Counted from the first letter of the stretch, positions 16,189 to 26,221 are shown. The stretch: DNA of 64,000 bases from Allorhizobium ampelinum S4 (GCF_000016285.1 NC_011989.1:1801001-1865000); one strand, 5' to 3'. A program made the numbers and translations. Notes: a model not told the origin generated them from the sequence alone.

Positions 16189-16725
16189 TTAATGACTGGG
16201 CGTGTATGGCAGCGATGAATGCTGGATATTGATTTTCATATGGCCATCTGCGGTTTTGATAAAGCCCATCGTGTAATCGGCTTTGGTCACTGAGCCGTCC
16301 TTGGCGGTGAAGTAGTAATTGCCCATGGAGATTGCTGTTTTGCAGTCGTAGATGATCGCGTGGTTTTCAAACCGCACATTCGTATAGGGTGTCAGCGCAA
16401 ATCCGTGGTCTTCCGCCAGCCTTCCGGTGACGAAATAGGATAGCGCGTCTTCCGGCGTATCGCGAAACTCAACTACGGAAGCCTTGGTCGGCTTGAACAG
16501 GACCGTTCCTTCCTGATAGCCGTAAGCGTCAGCTATGAATTTTGCTGCCACGGCTCTTGCGTCTTGCGCTGCCCCGATTTCGACCAATCCTTTCCCCCAT
16601 CTCTCCTCTGCCTGAATCACATCGGCTTCGCTGATTGCGGCTGGGCAGTTTTCCGCCCGGCTTGCGCCTGATGACATCAAAACCGATGTCATTACAAAAT
16701 TTAAAAATATAAATTTCTCTATCAT
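16189..16725 (-). CDS. secreted SnoaL/NTF2-like hypothetical protein
   Basis: The 178-residue protein has a signal peptide (residues 1-25, MIEKFIFLNFVMTSVLMSSG) and a mature domain with the pattern VLFKPTKA...ALSYFVTGR...EDHGFALTPYTNVRFEN...MGNYYFT...HSSLPY. This matches a secreted family often misnamed phosphoribosyl-AMP cyclohydrolase, which I judge to be SnoaL/NTF2-like with no established function; it shares nothing with the real hisI at 11.7-12.1 kb. The start at ATG 16725 is chosen for the signal peptide. Upstream DNA (16690-16960) is markedly AT-rich. Confidence 0.7.
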   Translation of the reverse strand: MIEKFIFLNFVMTSVLMSSGASRAENCPAAISEADVIQAEERWGKGLVEIGAAQDARAVAAKFIADAYGYQEGTVLFKPTKASVVEFRDTPEDALSYFVTGRLAEDHGFALTPYTNVRFENHAIIYDCKTAISMGNYYFTAKDGSVTKADYTMGFIKTADGHMKINIQHSSLPYTPSH

Positions 16726-17011
16726 ATAATAATCCAATATTTGTACTGTGGAATTACATTGATAAAGATCTGGTATTTTGCTCTCGGATAATAGATGGGA
16801 AAAATGCCGAGCTTTGAATCTCAAAAAATGCTTTTAGATAGTTTGGTTTGTGAGTTGGTTGCTTGCCAATTTTTCGAGAAAAAAGGAGCGGCTATGTCAA
16901 TGGTTTGATATTCAGAAGTCAATCAATTGAAAAGAAAGAGAATTTTCTGTAAGCCTGTCCAGCGACATCGTAGCCGTTATTCCCTCGCCAATTCCACGCA
17001 GGACCATCACC

Positions 17012-17908
17012 TTGCTCAATGCCATCGCCCATGCCGAATTGATCGCGGTCCTGACAGCTGTGACTGGGGACGAGCCTCGGGTCATGACGGTGCGCGGTGG
17101 CGATGCCCTGCCGTCTGGTCCCTTCGAGCTTGGCCATCGCAGCCTGCAAGGCGGCCTTCGGGAATGGATCGAGGATCAGACCGGGCATCCGGTCGGCTAT
17201 CTGGAGCAGCTCTACACCTTTGCCGACCGGGATCGTGACACGGATATAGGCGGTGGGCGGACGATTTCGATCAGCTATCTGGGCCTGGTGCGCGAACAGG
17301 CAGCGCCCGGCGCCGGACGGCCCGGCTGGCATGGCTGGTACGAATATTTCCCCTGGGAAGACCGCCGCAATGGCCCACCGGAGAGCTTGGCTCGCATTCT
17401 CGATGCTCTTCAAGCGTGGGCAGTGGCCGATAGCAGCCGGCGCGAACATCGCCAGCGCCGGCTCGATTTTTCCTTCGGGCTGAATGGCATGGATTGGAAC
17501 GAGGATCTGGTCTTGCAGCGCTATGAGCTGATGTATGAGGCGGGTCTCGTGCAGGAAGCCGGTGCTGCGGAAGCCTCAGGCCGTGCGATGGTCGGCGATC
17601 ATCGCCGCATCCTGGCGACCGGCATTGCGCGCCTGCGCGCCAAGATCAAATACCGCCCTGTGGTGTTCGAGCTGATGCCGGAAAGCTTTACGCTTTCCCA
17701 GTTGCAACGCTGTGTTGAGGCGCTGGCTGGCCTGACCCTTCACAAGCCGAATTTCCGCCGTCAGATCGATCAGCAAGAGCTGATCGAGGAGACCGGCGAC
17801 ATGGCAAGCGAGACGGGTGGACGCCCGGCAAAACTTTTCCGCTATCGTCACGCCGTGTTGGAAGCCCGGGCCTTGTCCGGCTCGAAGCTGCCACTGTCTA
17901 GGTCATAA
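17012..17908 (+). CDS. nadQ: NadQ/NrtR-type regulator of NAD biosynthesis
   Basis: The 298-residue protein has a Nudix-like N-terminal domain (about 1-150, including RSLQGGLREWIEDQTGHPVGYLEQLYTFADRDRD) without an intact catalytic Nudix box, followed by a winged-helix domain (about 215-290, with FTLSQLQRCVEALAGLTLHKPNFRRQ). That layout matches regulators of the NrtR/NadQ group, which repress NAD synthesis genes; NadQ (COG4111) is known from comparative genomics to sit next to nadABC in alphaproteobacteria, exactly as here. The likely start is TTG with AGGA upstream; the frame stays open upstream to about 16931 and a rare start there is possible. Confidence 0.82.
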   Translation: MLNAIAHAELIAVLTAVTGDEPRVMTVRGGDALPSGPFELGHRSLQGGLREWIEDQTGHPVGYLEQLYTFADRDRDTDIGGGRTISISYLGLVREQAAPGAGRPGWHGWYEYFPWEDRRNGPPESLARILDALQAWAVADSSRREHRQRRLDFSFGLNGMDWNEDLVLQRYELMYEAGLVQEAGAAEASGRAMVGDHRRILATGIARLRAKIKYRPVVFELMPESFTLSQLQRCVEALAGLTLHKPNFRRQIDQQELIEETGDMASETGGRPAKLFRYRHAVLEARALSGSKLPLSRS

Positions 17909-18004
17909 ATCACTGATATTAAAAGATTTAATGCGGTGCAATCTTCCGTGTGGATGTGCATCAGGGGTCGTTTTGTCGTTTTCATAAAAATAATTGTCGT
18001 GCGA

Positions 18005-18062
18005 TTGACATAAACTCCAATCGAGAATAACTCTTGGCTTGAGGATATACTCAAAATGAGTA
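18005..18062 (+). promoter_or_regulatory. nadABC promoter region with palindromic operator
   Basis: TTGACA at 18005-18010 is a good -35 box, with a weak -10 about 17 bases on (TAACTC). A perfect palindrome, TACTCA-AAA-TGAGTA, occupies 18048-18062, just 15 bases before the nadA start codon. Its place beside a NadQ gene makes it the obvious candidate operator; binding is inferred. Confidence 0.6.
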
Positions 18063-18077
18063 GAAAAGGGAAAGCCA

Positions 18078-19049
18078 ATGAATACCGCCCCTTCACTGTC
18101 AGCACTCTATAACCGGGTCGCCCGCGTTATTCCGAAGGCCGAGTGGATGTCTTTCGAGGATGATATCGCGGCGATCCTGGAACTGAAGAAGCGTCGCAAT
18201 GCCGTTATCCTTGCTCATAACTACCAGACGCCGGAGATTTTCCATGGCGTTGCCGATATTGTCGGCGATAGCCTGGCCTTGGCCCGCAAGGCCATGGAGG
18301 TCGATGCGGATGTGATTGTGCTGGCGGGCGTGCATTTCATGGCCGAGACCGCCAAGCTGCTTAACCCGACAAAAACCGTGTTGATTCCCGATATGGCGGC
18401 GGGCTGTTCGCTGGCCGATTCGATCACGCCTGAGGATATTGCCCTGTTGCGTGCCGCCCATCCCGGCGTGCCTGTGATCACCTATGTCAATACGTCTGCG
18501 GCAGTGAAGGCGGCCTCCGATATCTGCTGCACTTCCGGCAATGCCAAGGCCGTAGTCGAAAGCCTTGGTGTACCGAAAGTGCTGATGATCCCGGACGAAT
18601 ATCTGGCCCGCAATGTGGCGCGCGAAACGAATGTCGAAATCATCGCCTGGCACGGCCATTGCGAGGTCCATGAGCTGTTCACCGCAGGCGATATTGCCGA
18701 GCTGCGTGAGGCCAATCCCGGTGTCGTCGTGCTTGCCCATCCCGAATGTCCGCCGGATGTGGTTGCGGCGGCGGATTTTGCCGGATCGACGGCGGTCATG
18801 TCGGATTATGTCGCCAGCCATAAACCGGCCCGCGTCGTGTTGCTGACGGAATGCTCGATGAGTGACAATGTCGCCGTCCATCATCCCGACGTGGATTTCG
18901 TGCGGCCCTGCAATCTCTGCCCGCATATGAAGCGGATCACGTTGGCCAATATCCGCCAGGCACTGGAGGAAAACCGTCAGGAAGTGACCGTCGATCCCGC
19001 CATTGCCGATGACGCGCGCCGGGCGGTGGAAAGGATGCTGGCAGTATGA
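18078..19049 (+). CDS. nadA: quinolinate synthase
   Basis: The 323-residue enzyme condenses iminoaspartate with dihydroxyacetone phosphate to quinolinate in de novo NAD synthesis. It binds one [4Fe-4S] cluster; the cysteines in [16 protein letters not shown] and PCNLCPHMK match the ligand positions. The substrate-binding AHNYQ near the N-terminus and VYVNTSA-like [10 protein letters not shown] are conserved. A GGGAAAG ribosome site precedes the ATG. It is the first gene of an overlapping operon (ATGA overlap with nadB). Confidence 0.97.
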   Translation: MNTAPSLSALYNRVARVIPKAEWMSFEDDIAAILELKKRRNAVILAHNYQTPEIFHGVADIVGDSLALARKAMEVDADVIVLAGVHFMAETAKLLNPTKTVLIPDMAAGCSLADSITPEDIALLRAAHPGVPVITYVNTSAAVKAASDICCTSGNAKAVVESLGVPKVLMIPDEYLARNVARETNVEIIAWHGHCEVHELFTAGDIAELREANPGVVVLAHPECPPDVVAAADFAGSTAVMSDYVASHKPARVVLLTECSMSDNVAVHHPDVDFVRPCNLCPHMKRITLANIRQALEENRQEVTVDPAIADDARRAVERMLAV

Positions 19050-20596
19050 GCACGCTGAATACCACCATAGGTGACCGGGTCATCGTGATCGGCAGCGGCT
19101 TGGCCGGCGTGGTAACGGCGCTCAGCCTTGCGCCGCAGCCTGTCACCATCGTCACTCGCGCTGCTCTCGGTGCGGAAACCTCCAGCGCCTGGGCGCAAGG
19201 CGGCATTGCCGCCAGCATGGGAACTGATGATAGTGCGGCGCTCCATGCGGCAGATACGCTTGCGGCGGGTGATGGGCTCTGCGATCCTGATATCGTCGAG
19301 ATAATAACCTCCGCTGCGCCTTTGGCGATTGCCCTGCTGGAACGGTTTGGCGTCCGTTTCGACAGGAATGGCGATGGTGCGTTGGCGCTGGGCTTGGAAG
19401 CCGCCCATGGCCGTCGTCGCATTGTCCATGCCGGGGGTGACGGGTCCGGCGCGGAGATTATTCGGAGTCTTGTGGCTGCGGTGTTGGCCACGCCATCGAT
19501 TTCCGTGATGAGCGGACTTCAGGTGCGCCGCCTGCTGGTCGATGCAGGCGGGATAACGGGATTGCTCTGCGCCTCGGCGTCAGGACCGGTGCAGATTGCC
19601 GCTTCGCGGGTGATTCTGGCCACCGGCGGCCTTGGCGGTCTTTACGATGCCACGACCAATCCCTCTGGCAATTACGGACAGGGCATCATGCTCGCTGCCC
19701 GCGCCGGTGCGGTTTTGTCGGATATGGAGTTTGTGCAATTTCACCCGACAGCGCTGGATGTTCCTCTCTATCCGCAGCCGCTGGTGAGCGAAGCCGTGCG
19801 CGGCGAGGGCGCTGTGCTGGTCAATGAGCGTGGCGAGCGCTTCATGGCATCCACTCCCGGAGCTGAACTTGCGCCGCGCGACGTCGTGGCGCGGGCGATC
19901 AGCGCAGAGCGGGCCAGGGGAGGCACGGTTTTCCTTGATGCCCGAAAGGCGCTCGGTCACGGTTTTTCCCGCCGGTTTCCCGCCATCGACGCTCTCTGCC
20001 GAGCGGTTGGCATCGATCCGTCGTCGCAACCCATCCCGGTGCGCCCCGCGGCCCATTATCACATGGGCGGTGTGGAGACCGATTGTTTCGGCAAAACCTC
20101 GGTTGCCGGTCTCTGGGCGGCAGGCGAGGTGGCCTGCACCGGTCTGCATGGCGCCAACCGCCTGGCCAGCAATTCGCTGCTGGAAGCGGCGGTAATGGGT
20201 ATGCGGGTCGCAGAAGATGTAGCGGGCATGTCGCCCCGTCAGATAATGCCTTCCGGGTCGCAAACTGTGCCTCCTGCCGATGACATTGCGCCGGTTCGGG
20301 CGATCGTCTCGTCGCGGCTTGGCGTCTTGCGCAACGAGCGTGGCTTGCAGGCGGCAATGGCGGATCTTCTGCCACTCGTTGAAGCTGGCGGACCGGCCAG
20401 CGATCCGGCATTGGTGGCGCTGCTGGTCGCCGTGTTTGCCCATGCGCGACGCCATTGCGCGGGCGCCCATGCAAGAACCGATTTTCCGCAATCCTGCCCA
20501 GACCCTCTGCGCCAGCGGATGACGCTGGATGACGCACTGTCCCTTGCCCACGCCGCCGTTTTTCCTGCCTTGCAGCCCTTTGCCCGGAGCGCCTGA
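19046..20596 (+). CDS. nadB: L-aspartate oxidase
   Basis: The 516-residue flavoenzyme oxidises L-aspartate to iminoaspartate, the substrate of NadA. The FAD-binding [11 protein letters not shown] motif is at residues 13-23, and [36 protein letters not shown] and [10 protein letters not shown] are typical of the succinate dehydrogenase/fumarate reductase flavoprotein family. The C-terminal helical domain is somewhat short (about 90 residues). It overlaps nadA by four bases and is one base from nadC, so translation is probably coupled. Confidence 0.96.
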   Translation: MSTLNTTIGDRVIVIGSGLAGVVTALSLAPQPVTIVTRAALGAETSSAWAQGGIAASMGTDDSAALHAADTLAAGDGLCDPDIVEIITSAAPLAIALLERFGVRFDRNGDGALALGLEAAHGRRRIVHAGGDGSGAEIIRSLVAAVLATPSISVMSGLQVRRLLVDAGGITGLLCASASGPVQIAASRVILATGGLGGLYDATTNPSGNYGQGIMLAARAGAVLSDMEFVQFHPTALDVPLYPQPLVSEAVRGEGAVLVNERGERFMASTPGAELAPRDVVARAISAERARGGTVFLDARKALGHGFSRRFPAIDALCRAVGIDPSSQPIPVRPAAHYHMGGVETDCFGKTSVAGLWAAGEVACTGLHGANRLASNSLLEAAVMGMRVAEDVAGMSPRQIMPSGSQTVPPADDIAPVRAIVSSRLGVLRNERGLQAAMADLLPLVEAGGPASDPALVALLVAVFAHARRHCAGAHARTDFPQSCPDPLRQRMTLDDALSLAHAAVFPALQPFARSA

Positions 20597-20597
20597 C

Positions 20598-21455
20598 ATG
20601 TTTTCTCATTCCCTGCCGCGCGTCATCGTCGAGCCGCTGGTGCGCAATGCACTCTCGGAGGATCTGGGGCTGGCCGGTGATATCACCTCCATGGCGGTCA
20701 TCCCGGCCGACCATCGTTCGACGGTGCAGATTGCCAGCCGCCGGGATGGAGTGATTGCCGGACTGGATGTCAGTGCCATCGCCTTCGAACTGGTCGATCC
20801 CGGCCTGGTCATGACCCCCCATGTCAGCGATGGCGCGGCGGTCAAGGCGGGCGATGTTCTTGCAACGATTTCCGGCTCCTCCCGCAGCCTTCTGACCGGC
20901 GAGCGGGTAGCCCTGAACTTTCTCGGTCATCTCTCAGGCATCGCCACGGTGACGCGCCAAATCGTCGACGCTGTTTCCGGCACCAAGGCCGCCGTGGCCT
21001 GTACACGCAAAACCATCCCGGGCCTGCGGGCGCTGGAGAAATATGCAGTGCGGATGGGGGGCGGAATGAACCACCGCTTCGCGCTCTACGATGCCGTGTT
21101 GATCAAGGACAATCACGTGGCCATTGCTGGCAGCGTCACTCAGGCCATCCTGCGGGCGCGGGGCGGTGTCGGGCATATGGTCAAGATCGAGGTGGAAGTC
21201 GATACGCTGGATCAATTGCGTGAAGCGATGGAGATTGGCGTCGATGCCGTGCTTCTGGACAATATGACGCCGGAGCAATTGCGCGAGGCGGTGGAGATTG
21301 TCGCGGGCCGGTCGATCACCGAGGCCTCCGGCGGCATTACACCGCAAACGGCAAGGGCCGTGGCGCAAAGCGGCGTCGATTTGCTATCGGTCGGCTGGAT
21401 CACCCATAGCGCGCCGGTGCTGGATATCGGCCTGGATTTTGTCGAGGCGGAATGA
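20598..21455 (+). CDS. nadC: nicotinate-nucleotide pyrophosphorylase (carboxylating)
   Basis: The 285-residue enzyme turns quinolinate and PRPP into nicotinate mononucleotide, completing the NadABC route. Conserved parts include TRKTIPGLRALEKYAVRMGGGMNHR, LIKDNHVA, KIEVEVDTLDQL, VLLDNM and the C-terminal SGGI...GVDLLSVGWITHSAP. The ATG at 20598 follows the nadB stop by one base. It ends six bases before the end of the convergent hypothetical gene, with no visible terminator between them. Confidence 0.97.
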   Translation: MFSHSLPRVIVEPLVRNALSEDLGLAGDITSMAVIPADHRSTVQIASRRDGVIAGLDVSAIAFELVDPGLVMTPHVSDGAAVKAGDVLATISGSSRSLLTGERVALNFLGHLSGIATVTRQIVDAVSGTKAAVACTRKTIPGLRALEKYAVRMGGGMNHRFALYDAVLIKDNHVAIAGSVTQAILRARGGVGHMVKIEVEVDTLDQLREAMEIGVDAVLLDNMTPEQLREAVEIVAGRSITEASGGITPQTARAVAQSGVDLLSVGWITHSAPVLDIGLDFVEAE

Positions 21456-21461
21456 GGGGAT

Positions 21462-22448
21462 TTAGTTGGTGTCGTATCCGGCTTGCTGCTGAACATTCTG
21501 CTGGCTGTCTTTCAGCAGCAGTTCGACATCGGCGTTTACCCCGGCCTTGACCTGAAATTCCTTCTGGTAGATCCGGTCCTTGTTGCGGGCAATAGCAGTG
21601 TAATTGCCTTCGGACAGAACCAGAACCGGATAGGCGCTGACGCTTTCGGCCACGGCATCGCCGGAAGAGGTCAGGATCGACCAAGCGGTATCGGCAATCG
21701 CCTCACCACCCGGTTCTGAGACCAGCTTGAAATTCATTTGGGCGGCGCGGTGCTGGAGCGTCGCCTCGGTAATCTTGCCCGCCTCGACCTTGATATCGGC
21801 GCGCACCAATGCATTGACCTCGCCATATTGCGAGACGACGTGATAGGTGCCGGAATTGAGGCTGACGAGGGTGTTGGGCTCGATATTGTCCATGATCAGG
21901 CCGCGATCATTGTCTTCAGGCCCATCGCCTGCGTAGATTTTGAATTTCAGTTTCGATGGCTTGATCCGGGTATCGGGGCCGGAAACGGCATTCAACACCA
22001 TGCCGCCAGCATCCAGCACCATGACCTGCTTTTGCACCTCGCCGTCGGTAGGCACATCGAGCTTGCGGGTAACGCCCGCCCGTCCAAAGGACACGTTGAC
22101 GAAATAATCCCCTGGCGCCAATTGCAGTTCCGCCGAGCCGCCCTGGCTGCTGGCGACCATCGGCAATTTGCCGTCGCTACCGGCTATCGGGCTATAGACC
22201 CGCCATTCCAGGCCTTGCTGCAAGGGCTGTCCCTCATTGTCGAGCTTTGCTTCAAACCGGATGAGCTTGGAATGGGACTGGGGGGCAGGGGCAATCGGCG
22301 TGGAAAACGCATTCAGCTTCGGCATTTTCGCCGTGCTATCCAATTGCTTGAACGATTTGAACGCATCCTCGGCCATGCCGGGTCCGGCGCTTGCCGCCAG
22401 CAGCGAGGCCGCGAGGATCAGGGGAAGACGGCAGGAAAAAGATATCAT
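21462..22448 (-). CDS. conserved periplasmic hypothetical protein
   Basis: The 328-residue protein has a signal peptide (residues 1-26, LPLILAASLLAASAGPGMA) and a mature part made of repeated beta-rich modules, several with the pattern (A/S)PG(D/N/T)Y-x-V or EGNYTAIARN seen in carboxypeptidase-regulatory-like and Ig-like domains. No catalytic motif is evident. The frame continues far upstream, but ATG 22448 is the only start that gives a signal peptide. It converges with nadC and diverges from the nitroreductase gene. Structural or scaffold function in the periplasm is a guess. Confidence 0.65.
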   Translation of the reverse strand: MISFSCRLPLILAASLLAASAGPGMAEDAFKSFKQLDSTAKMPKLNAFSTPIAPAPQSHSKLIRFEAKLDNEGQPLQQGLEWRVYSPIAGSDGKLPMVASSQGGSAELQLAPGDYFVNVSFGRAGVTRKLDVPTDGEVQKQVMVLDAGGMVLNAVSGPDTRIKPSKLKFKIYAGDGPEDNDRGLIMDNIEPNTLVSLNSGTYHVVSQYGEVNALVRADIKVEAGKITEATLQHRAAQMNFKLVSEPGGEAIADTAWSILTSSGDAVAESVSAYPVLVLSEGNYTAIARNKDRIYQKEFQVKAGVNADVELLLKDSQQNVQQQAGYDTN

Positions 22449-22670
22449 ATGAATGCCCGACCGATTCAACCGCGATGATTGGCGTGTTGATCGGCTGGTA
22501 CTACAATACGACCGCCAAGGCAAATTCAAGGCTTGTAATTTCCTGAGTTTTATACTCCAGTTTAACGTGTCTCGGGCTCCGAATTCCGACGCTTTCGCAT
22601 GGCGGGCTTTCGCAACGACTGATGTGACTTTCTTCAAGGCTCCGCCGATCTTCAAGGAAAAGACGTTAAC

Positions 22671-23255
22671 ATGTACGAACATATCACCCTTCTCGATTAT
22701 TTGGCCACCCGTCGTTCCGTTCCGGCTTTTCAGATGTGCGAGCCCGGTCCCTCCAGACTAGAGCTTGAATCTATCCTAAAGCTTTCGGTGCGCGTCCCCG
22801 ACCACGGCAAGATCGCCCCCTGGCGCTTCATCGTTTATCGTGGCGATAAGCGGGTTGAAATCGGCGAGGTGCTGCTGGCCATGGCGCTGGAGAAAAAGCC
22901 CGAACTGGATGAGGAGATGATCAAGGTCGAGCGCGCCCGCTTTACCCGCGCCCCAGTGGTGATCGGGGTGATCAGCACGGCGGGACCGCATCCCAAGGTG
23001 CCGGAATGGGAGCAGGTCATGTCGGCGGGTGCCGTGTGCCTCAATCTGTTGATGGCGGCCAACGCCCATGGCTATGTGGCCAATTGGCTGTCCGAATGGT
23101 TTGCCTTCGATGAAAAAGCGTTTCCCTTGCTGGGCATCAAGCCGGGCGAGAAGGTGGCGGGCTTTATTCACATGGGGTCCACGACATTTCCGATTGTCGA
23201 GCGCCCGCGTCCGAGCATAGATGAAGTGGTCAGTTGGATGGGAGACACGGATTGA
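22671..23255 (+). CDS. nitroreductase family protein (YdjA-like)
   Basis: The 194-residue FMN enzyme has the nitroreductase fold: RRSVPAFQ near the N-terminus (FMN phosphate contact), [16 protein letters not shown], and [24 protein letters not shown]. The short length and PDHG motif match the YdjA subgroup, whose physiological substrates are unknown. Its stop overlaps the start of the flavin reductase gene (TGATG), so the two are translationally coupled and could share flavin. Confidence 0.9.
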   Translation: MYEHITLLDYLATRRSVPAFQMCEPGPSRLELESILKLSVRVPDHGKIAPWRFIVYRGDKRVEIGEVLLAMALEKKPELDEEMIKVERARFTRAPVVIGVISTAGPHPKVPEWEQVMSAGAVCLNLLMAANAHGYVANWLSEWFAFDEKAFPLLGIKPGEKVAGFIHMGSTTFPIVERPRPSIDEVVSWMGDTD

Positions 23256-23860
23256 TGTTTTACGAAACCAAGACCAACGCCCATGGCATGGCGCACGACC
23301 CGTTCAAGGCCGTGGTCTCGCCACGTCCTATCGGTTGGATCGGGTCAAAAGGCCGGGATGGATCGTTCAATCTTGCGCCCTATTCCTTTTTCAACGCCAT
23401 TTCCGACAAGCCGAAAATGGTGATGTTTTCCTCGGCTGGCCGCAAGGACAGCCTGCGTAATGTGGAGGAAACCGGTTGTTTCACCGCCAATTTCGTCAGC
23501 AGCGACTTAGGCGAGGCAATGAACCGGTCTTCGGCACCGGCAGCTTATGGCACGAGCGAATTCGAACTTGCCGGGCTGACCCCCGTCATGGCCCGGCTGG
23601 TGGACGCACCTTATGTGGATGAAGCCTATGCCGTGCTGGAATGCAAGGTTACCGAGGTGATTTCTCCGAAGACGCTTTCGGGCGAACCCAGCGAGAATTT
23701 CGTGGTGTTCGGCGAAGTGGTCGGCATTCATCTGGCCGACAGCGCCATGCGCGATGGCCGGTTCGATGTGACGCTGGTGCAACCCCTTTCACGGCTGGGC
23801 TATCTGGACTATGCGGCGGTGACTGAAGTGTTTCAGATGGTGCGGCCCTCAAAGGCCTGA
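23255..23860 (+). CDS. flavin reductase family protein
   Basis: The 201-residue protein has the flavin reductase-like FMN-binding split barrel: DPFKAVVSPRPIGWIG at the N-terminus, APYSFFNAISDKPKMVMFSS, and VEETGCFTANFVS. Relatives either reduce free flavin for partner oxygenases or bind FMN themselves. The start ATG overlaps the nitroreductase stop codon, indicating a two-gene redox operon. The gene ends inside the convergent gene by 12 bases. Confidence 0.92.
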   Translation: MFYETKTNAHGMAHDPFKAVVSPRPIGWIGSKGRDGSFNLAPYSFFNAISDKPKMVMFSSAGRKDSLRNVEETGCFTANFVSSDLGEAMNRSSAPAAYGTSEFELAGLTPVMARLVDAPYVDEAYAVLECKVTEVISPKTLSGEPSENFVVFGEVVGIHLADSAMRDGRFDVTLVQPLSRLGYLDYAAVTEVFQMVRPSKA

Positions 23861-24574
23861 TTTTTGAGGCAAGGCGGCACGGATCATCGTGACCGCTGTG
23901 CTGCTGTCGCCCATCAGGGCGCTGAAGCCTCGCTTGACCAGATCGGCTGCGGCATCGGTATCTTCCGTGCTGGAAGGCTGGACGAAGGCAGGCAGATTGG
24001 CGCTGGCGGCGGCCAGTTGCACAAGGCTGCGGCAGGTTTCCAGAACGGGCTGGGCATGGCGCGGCGTCTCGGACTGGATGGCGGTGACGACCGCTTTTTC
24101 ATCCAAGCCAAGGCCAAGCAACCTTGCCGAACTGGCTGCGATGGCGGATGCCTCAAAAAAGCCGGAGGGGTTGCCGCCGAGAAGGGCAATGAATGGTGTG
24201 CTGCCATCGGCAAGTGCAGCTCTCGCTTCCTCGACCCGCAAGAGCGCATCCAGCCGCTGGCTGTCGGCGGCGGTTGCTGCATCCGTCAACATCAGCCCAT
24301 CCGGCTTCAGCGCCATCAACTGAGCGAGACGGGCGGCGAAGTCATCATGGTCAAGCCGGGCGGAAAGACCAAACAGTACGGGCAGGGTGGATGATGGCGC
24401 TTTTTGCCGCCAGCTACCATACAGTGCAGTGGGCTCGTTGCCGCCAAAAACCAATGCATCTGGCGCGGCAGGTGAGGTCTGTTGTTCTGTCTTGATCAGC
24501 AATAGCGCCCCACACGGTTTTCCCTTGAAGAAAAACAAACCCAGATCCTTCCGAACTTCATGGTTAATCGACAT
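23849..24574 (-). CDS. hypothetical protein resembling CitE/HpcH-type aldolases
   Basis: The 241-residue protein has segments reminiscent of the citrate lyase beta/HpcH-HpaI aldolase barrel: LKPDGLMLTDAATAADSQRLDALLR, the adjacent FIALLGGNPSGFFEASAIAASSARLLGLGLDEKAVVTAI, and a C-terminal stretch resembling the closing region of CitE-like lyases. The catalytic arginine and acidic metal ligands of the family are not evident, and the N-terminal 60 residues do not look like the usual first barrel strands. The resemblance may mean a degenerate, non-catalytic member. It overlaps the flavin reductase gene tail-to-tail by 12 bases. Confidence 0.55.
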   Translation of the reverse strand: MSINHEVRKDLGLFFFKGKPCGALLLIKTEQQTSPAAPDALVFGGNEPTALYGSWRQKAPSSTLPVLFGLSARLDHDDFAARLAQLMALKPDGLMLTDAATAADSQRLDALLRVEEARAALADGSTPFIALLGGNPSGFFEASAIAASSARLLGLGLDEKAVVTAIQSETPRHAQPVLETCRSLVQLAAASANLPAFVQPSSTEDTDAAADLVKRGFSALMGDSSTAVTMIRAALPQKSGL

Positions 24575-24648
24575 GGTGAACCAATCTTAAACTTTTCTCG
24601 CATACCATAATTGCAATGGGTCGGGTTTTGTTTTGATTGGGGTTGTCA

Positions 24649-25785
24649 GTGCTTGTAAAGGCTTTCTTTCGCTGGTCAGAAACCGCAAAGGCGTGCGACC
24701 GGGCGAAGGCCGCCAATGCGCTGGGCCGAGCCTATCTCTATTCCCCGATGACCGAAGACGAACGGCGCTCCACCTATGTCGCCATGACCTATCTTCTGGA
24801 CGATCCCTCACCCAAAGTGCGGCTGGCGCTGGCCGAGGCTCTGGCCTGTTCGGCTGAAGCGCCTCGCGCTATCCTAGTATCCCTATGTGAAGATCAGCCA
24901 GAGATCGCCTCGCGGGTGATACTTTGCTCGCCCGTGCTGCAAGACCGTGACCTGGTCGATCTGGCTGGACGAGGCAGCGGTATGACACGCGCCTTTATTG
25001 CCGCACGTCCACAGCTTTCCTCTGCCGTTGCCGCAGCCCTCAGCGAGATTGGCGACGTGTCGGAATGCCTGGTGCTGCTCGATAGCCCCACTGCCGCTAT
25101 TTCGCCTTTCAGTCTGCTGCGACTGGCCGAGCGCCACGGCGCGCATGAGGCGGTGAGGGGCGTATTGCTGGAGCGCCTGGACTTGCCGAGCCGGGCGAGG
25201 CACCTGCTGGTTTCACAGGCCAGTCAGGCGCTTGCCGCCTCCGGCCTGCTGCGGTTTTCCCTTGGAGAAAGCAAACTCACACGACTGAACCGCGAAATTG
25301 GCGTCAGCGCAGCCGCGGTGATTGCCGGTGAGGTCGGCTTCGATGAAATTCCCGATCTGGTCGAGCAGATGCGCGTCAATGGCCAATTGACGCCCGCCTT
25401 GCTGATCGAACTGTTATGCCGGGGCAAGGTCGATTTCTTTGCCAGCGCCGTTGAATCGCTGAGTGGCTTACAGGAGCGCCGGGTTCGCTCGATTCTGGCT
25501 ACGGGCCGCATGCATGCTGTGCGAGCGCTGCTTCTGTCCGCCGGTCTCGACCATACAATCGCACCGCTGTTCGTTGAGGCTGTGCTGCTTTGGCGTCACG
25601 CTGTGCAGACGGCGACCCATGGTGAGATCGGCAGCATTTGCCAACCGCTTCTCGCCAAGGGTAGCAAGCTGGCCTCTTGTGAGGCGGCGCGCCAATTGCT
25701 GGATCTGGTGGAAATCATGCTTCATCAGGACGAACGCCGACAGGCCCGCCAATATGCCGCACATCTTGTGGTCGACGCAGCCTGA
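24649..25785 (+). CDS. DUF2336 domain protein
   Basis: The 378-residue all-helical cytoplasmic protein has the HEAT-like repeats of DUF2336 (for example DDPSPKVRLALAEALACSAEAPRAILVSLCEDQPEIASRV, about residues 48-90). DUF2336 proteins are mostly alphaproteobacterial and of unknown function. The likely start is GTG 24649, giving MLVKAFFRWSETAKA; TTG 24637 is an alternative. It diverges from the CitE-like gene, with about 75 bases between them. Confidence 0.82.
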   Translation: MLVKAFFRWSETAKACDRAKAANALGRAYLYSPMTEDERRSTYVAMTYLLDDPSPKVRLALAEALACSAEAPRAILVSLCEDQPEIASRVILCSPVLQDRDLVDLAGRGSGMTRAFIAARPQLSSAVAAALSEIGDVSECLVLLDSPTAAISPFSLLRLAERHGAHEAVRGVLLERLDLPSRARHLLVSQASQALAASGLLRFSLGESKLTRLNREIGVSAAAVIAGEVGFDEIPDLVEQMRVNGQLTPALLIELLCRGKVDFFASAVESLSGLQERRVRSILATGRMHAVRALLLSAGLDHTIAPLFVEAVLLWRHAVQTATHGEIGSICQPLLAKGSKLASCEAARQLLDLVEIMLHQDERRQARQYAAHLVVDAA

Positions 25786-25822
25786 CCTGTTCCGGCGGGC
25801 GATTTGATTGCTGGTATGCGGG

Positions 25823-26221
25823 TTATTTGGTCAGCTTTTTTGCCGCCCAGGCATAGGTGTCGGTGACCACATGCACCGGGGTGGTGAACACCATCTTGAT
25901 ATCCTCCTTGCCGGGCAGAACCTGTTTTACACTGTTGATGGCACGGTCTGCCAGAGACCGCTTTTCAGCTTCCGGCACAGGATCGGTTGGCGTTGCTGGG
26001 ACCGCTGTCACGGTCGTCTGGGGAGGTGTCACCGTCTGCTGTTGGCAAAAGGCAACGACGCTGGGGAAATTCACATTGGAATATTGCCCCAGAACATTTT
26101 CCGAATCGCGATTGCACAATTCCACCGAAACCCAGCGCTGCTCGGCAGTGGCGATATACTGGCATTGGCTGACGCTGTCATTGCATCCCAGAATGGTCAT
26201 GATCACGAGTGAGGCTTGCAT
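25823..26221 (-). CDS. small hypothetical protein, possible lipoprotein
   Basis: The 132-residue protein begins with a short hydrophobic stretch ending ILGC, which could be a lipobox, though the usual positive n-region is missing. The mature part has four further cysteines (SQCQ, ELCN, AFCQ and others) and a Pro/Thr-rich linker (TVTPPQTTVTAVPATPTDPVP) before a basic C-terminal helix. The ribosome site AAGGACGAG supports the start. It converges with the DUF2336 gene. I recognise no family. Confidence 0.55.
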   Translation of the reverse strand: MQASLVIMTILGCNDSVSQCQYIATAEQRWVSVELCNRDSENVLGQYSNVNFPSVVAFCQQQTVTPPQTTVTAVPATPTDPVPEAEKRSLADRAINSVKQVLPGKEDIKMVFTTPVHVVTDTYAWAAKKLTK

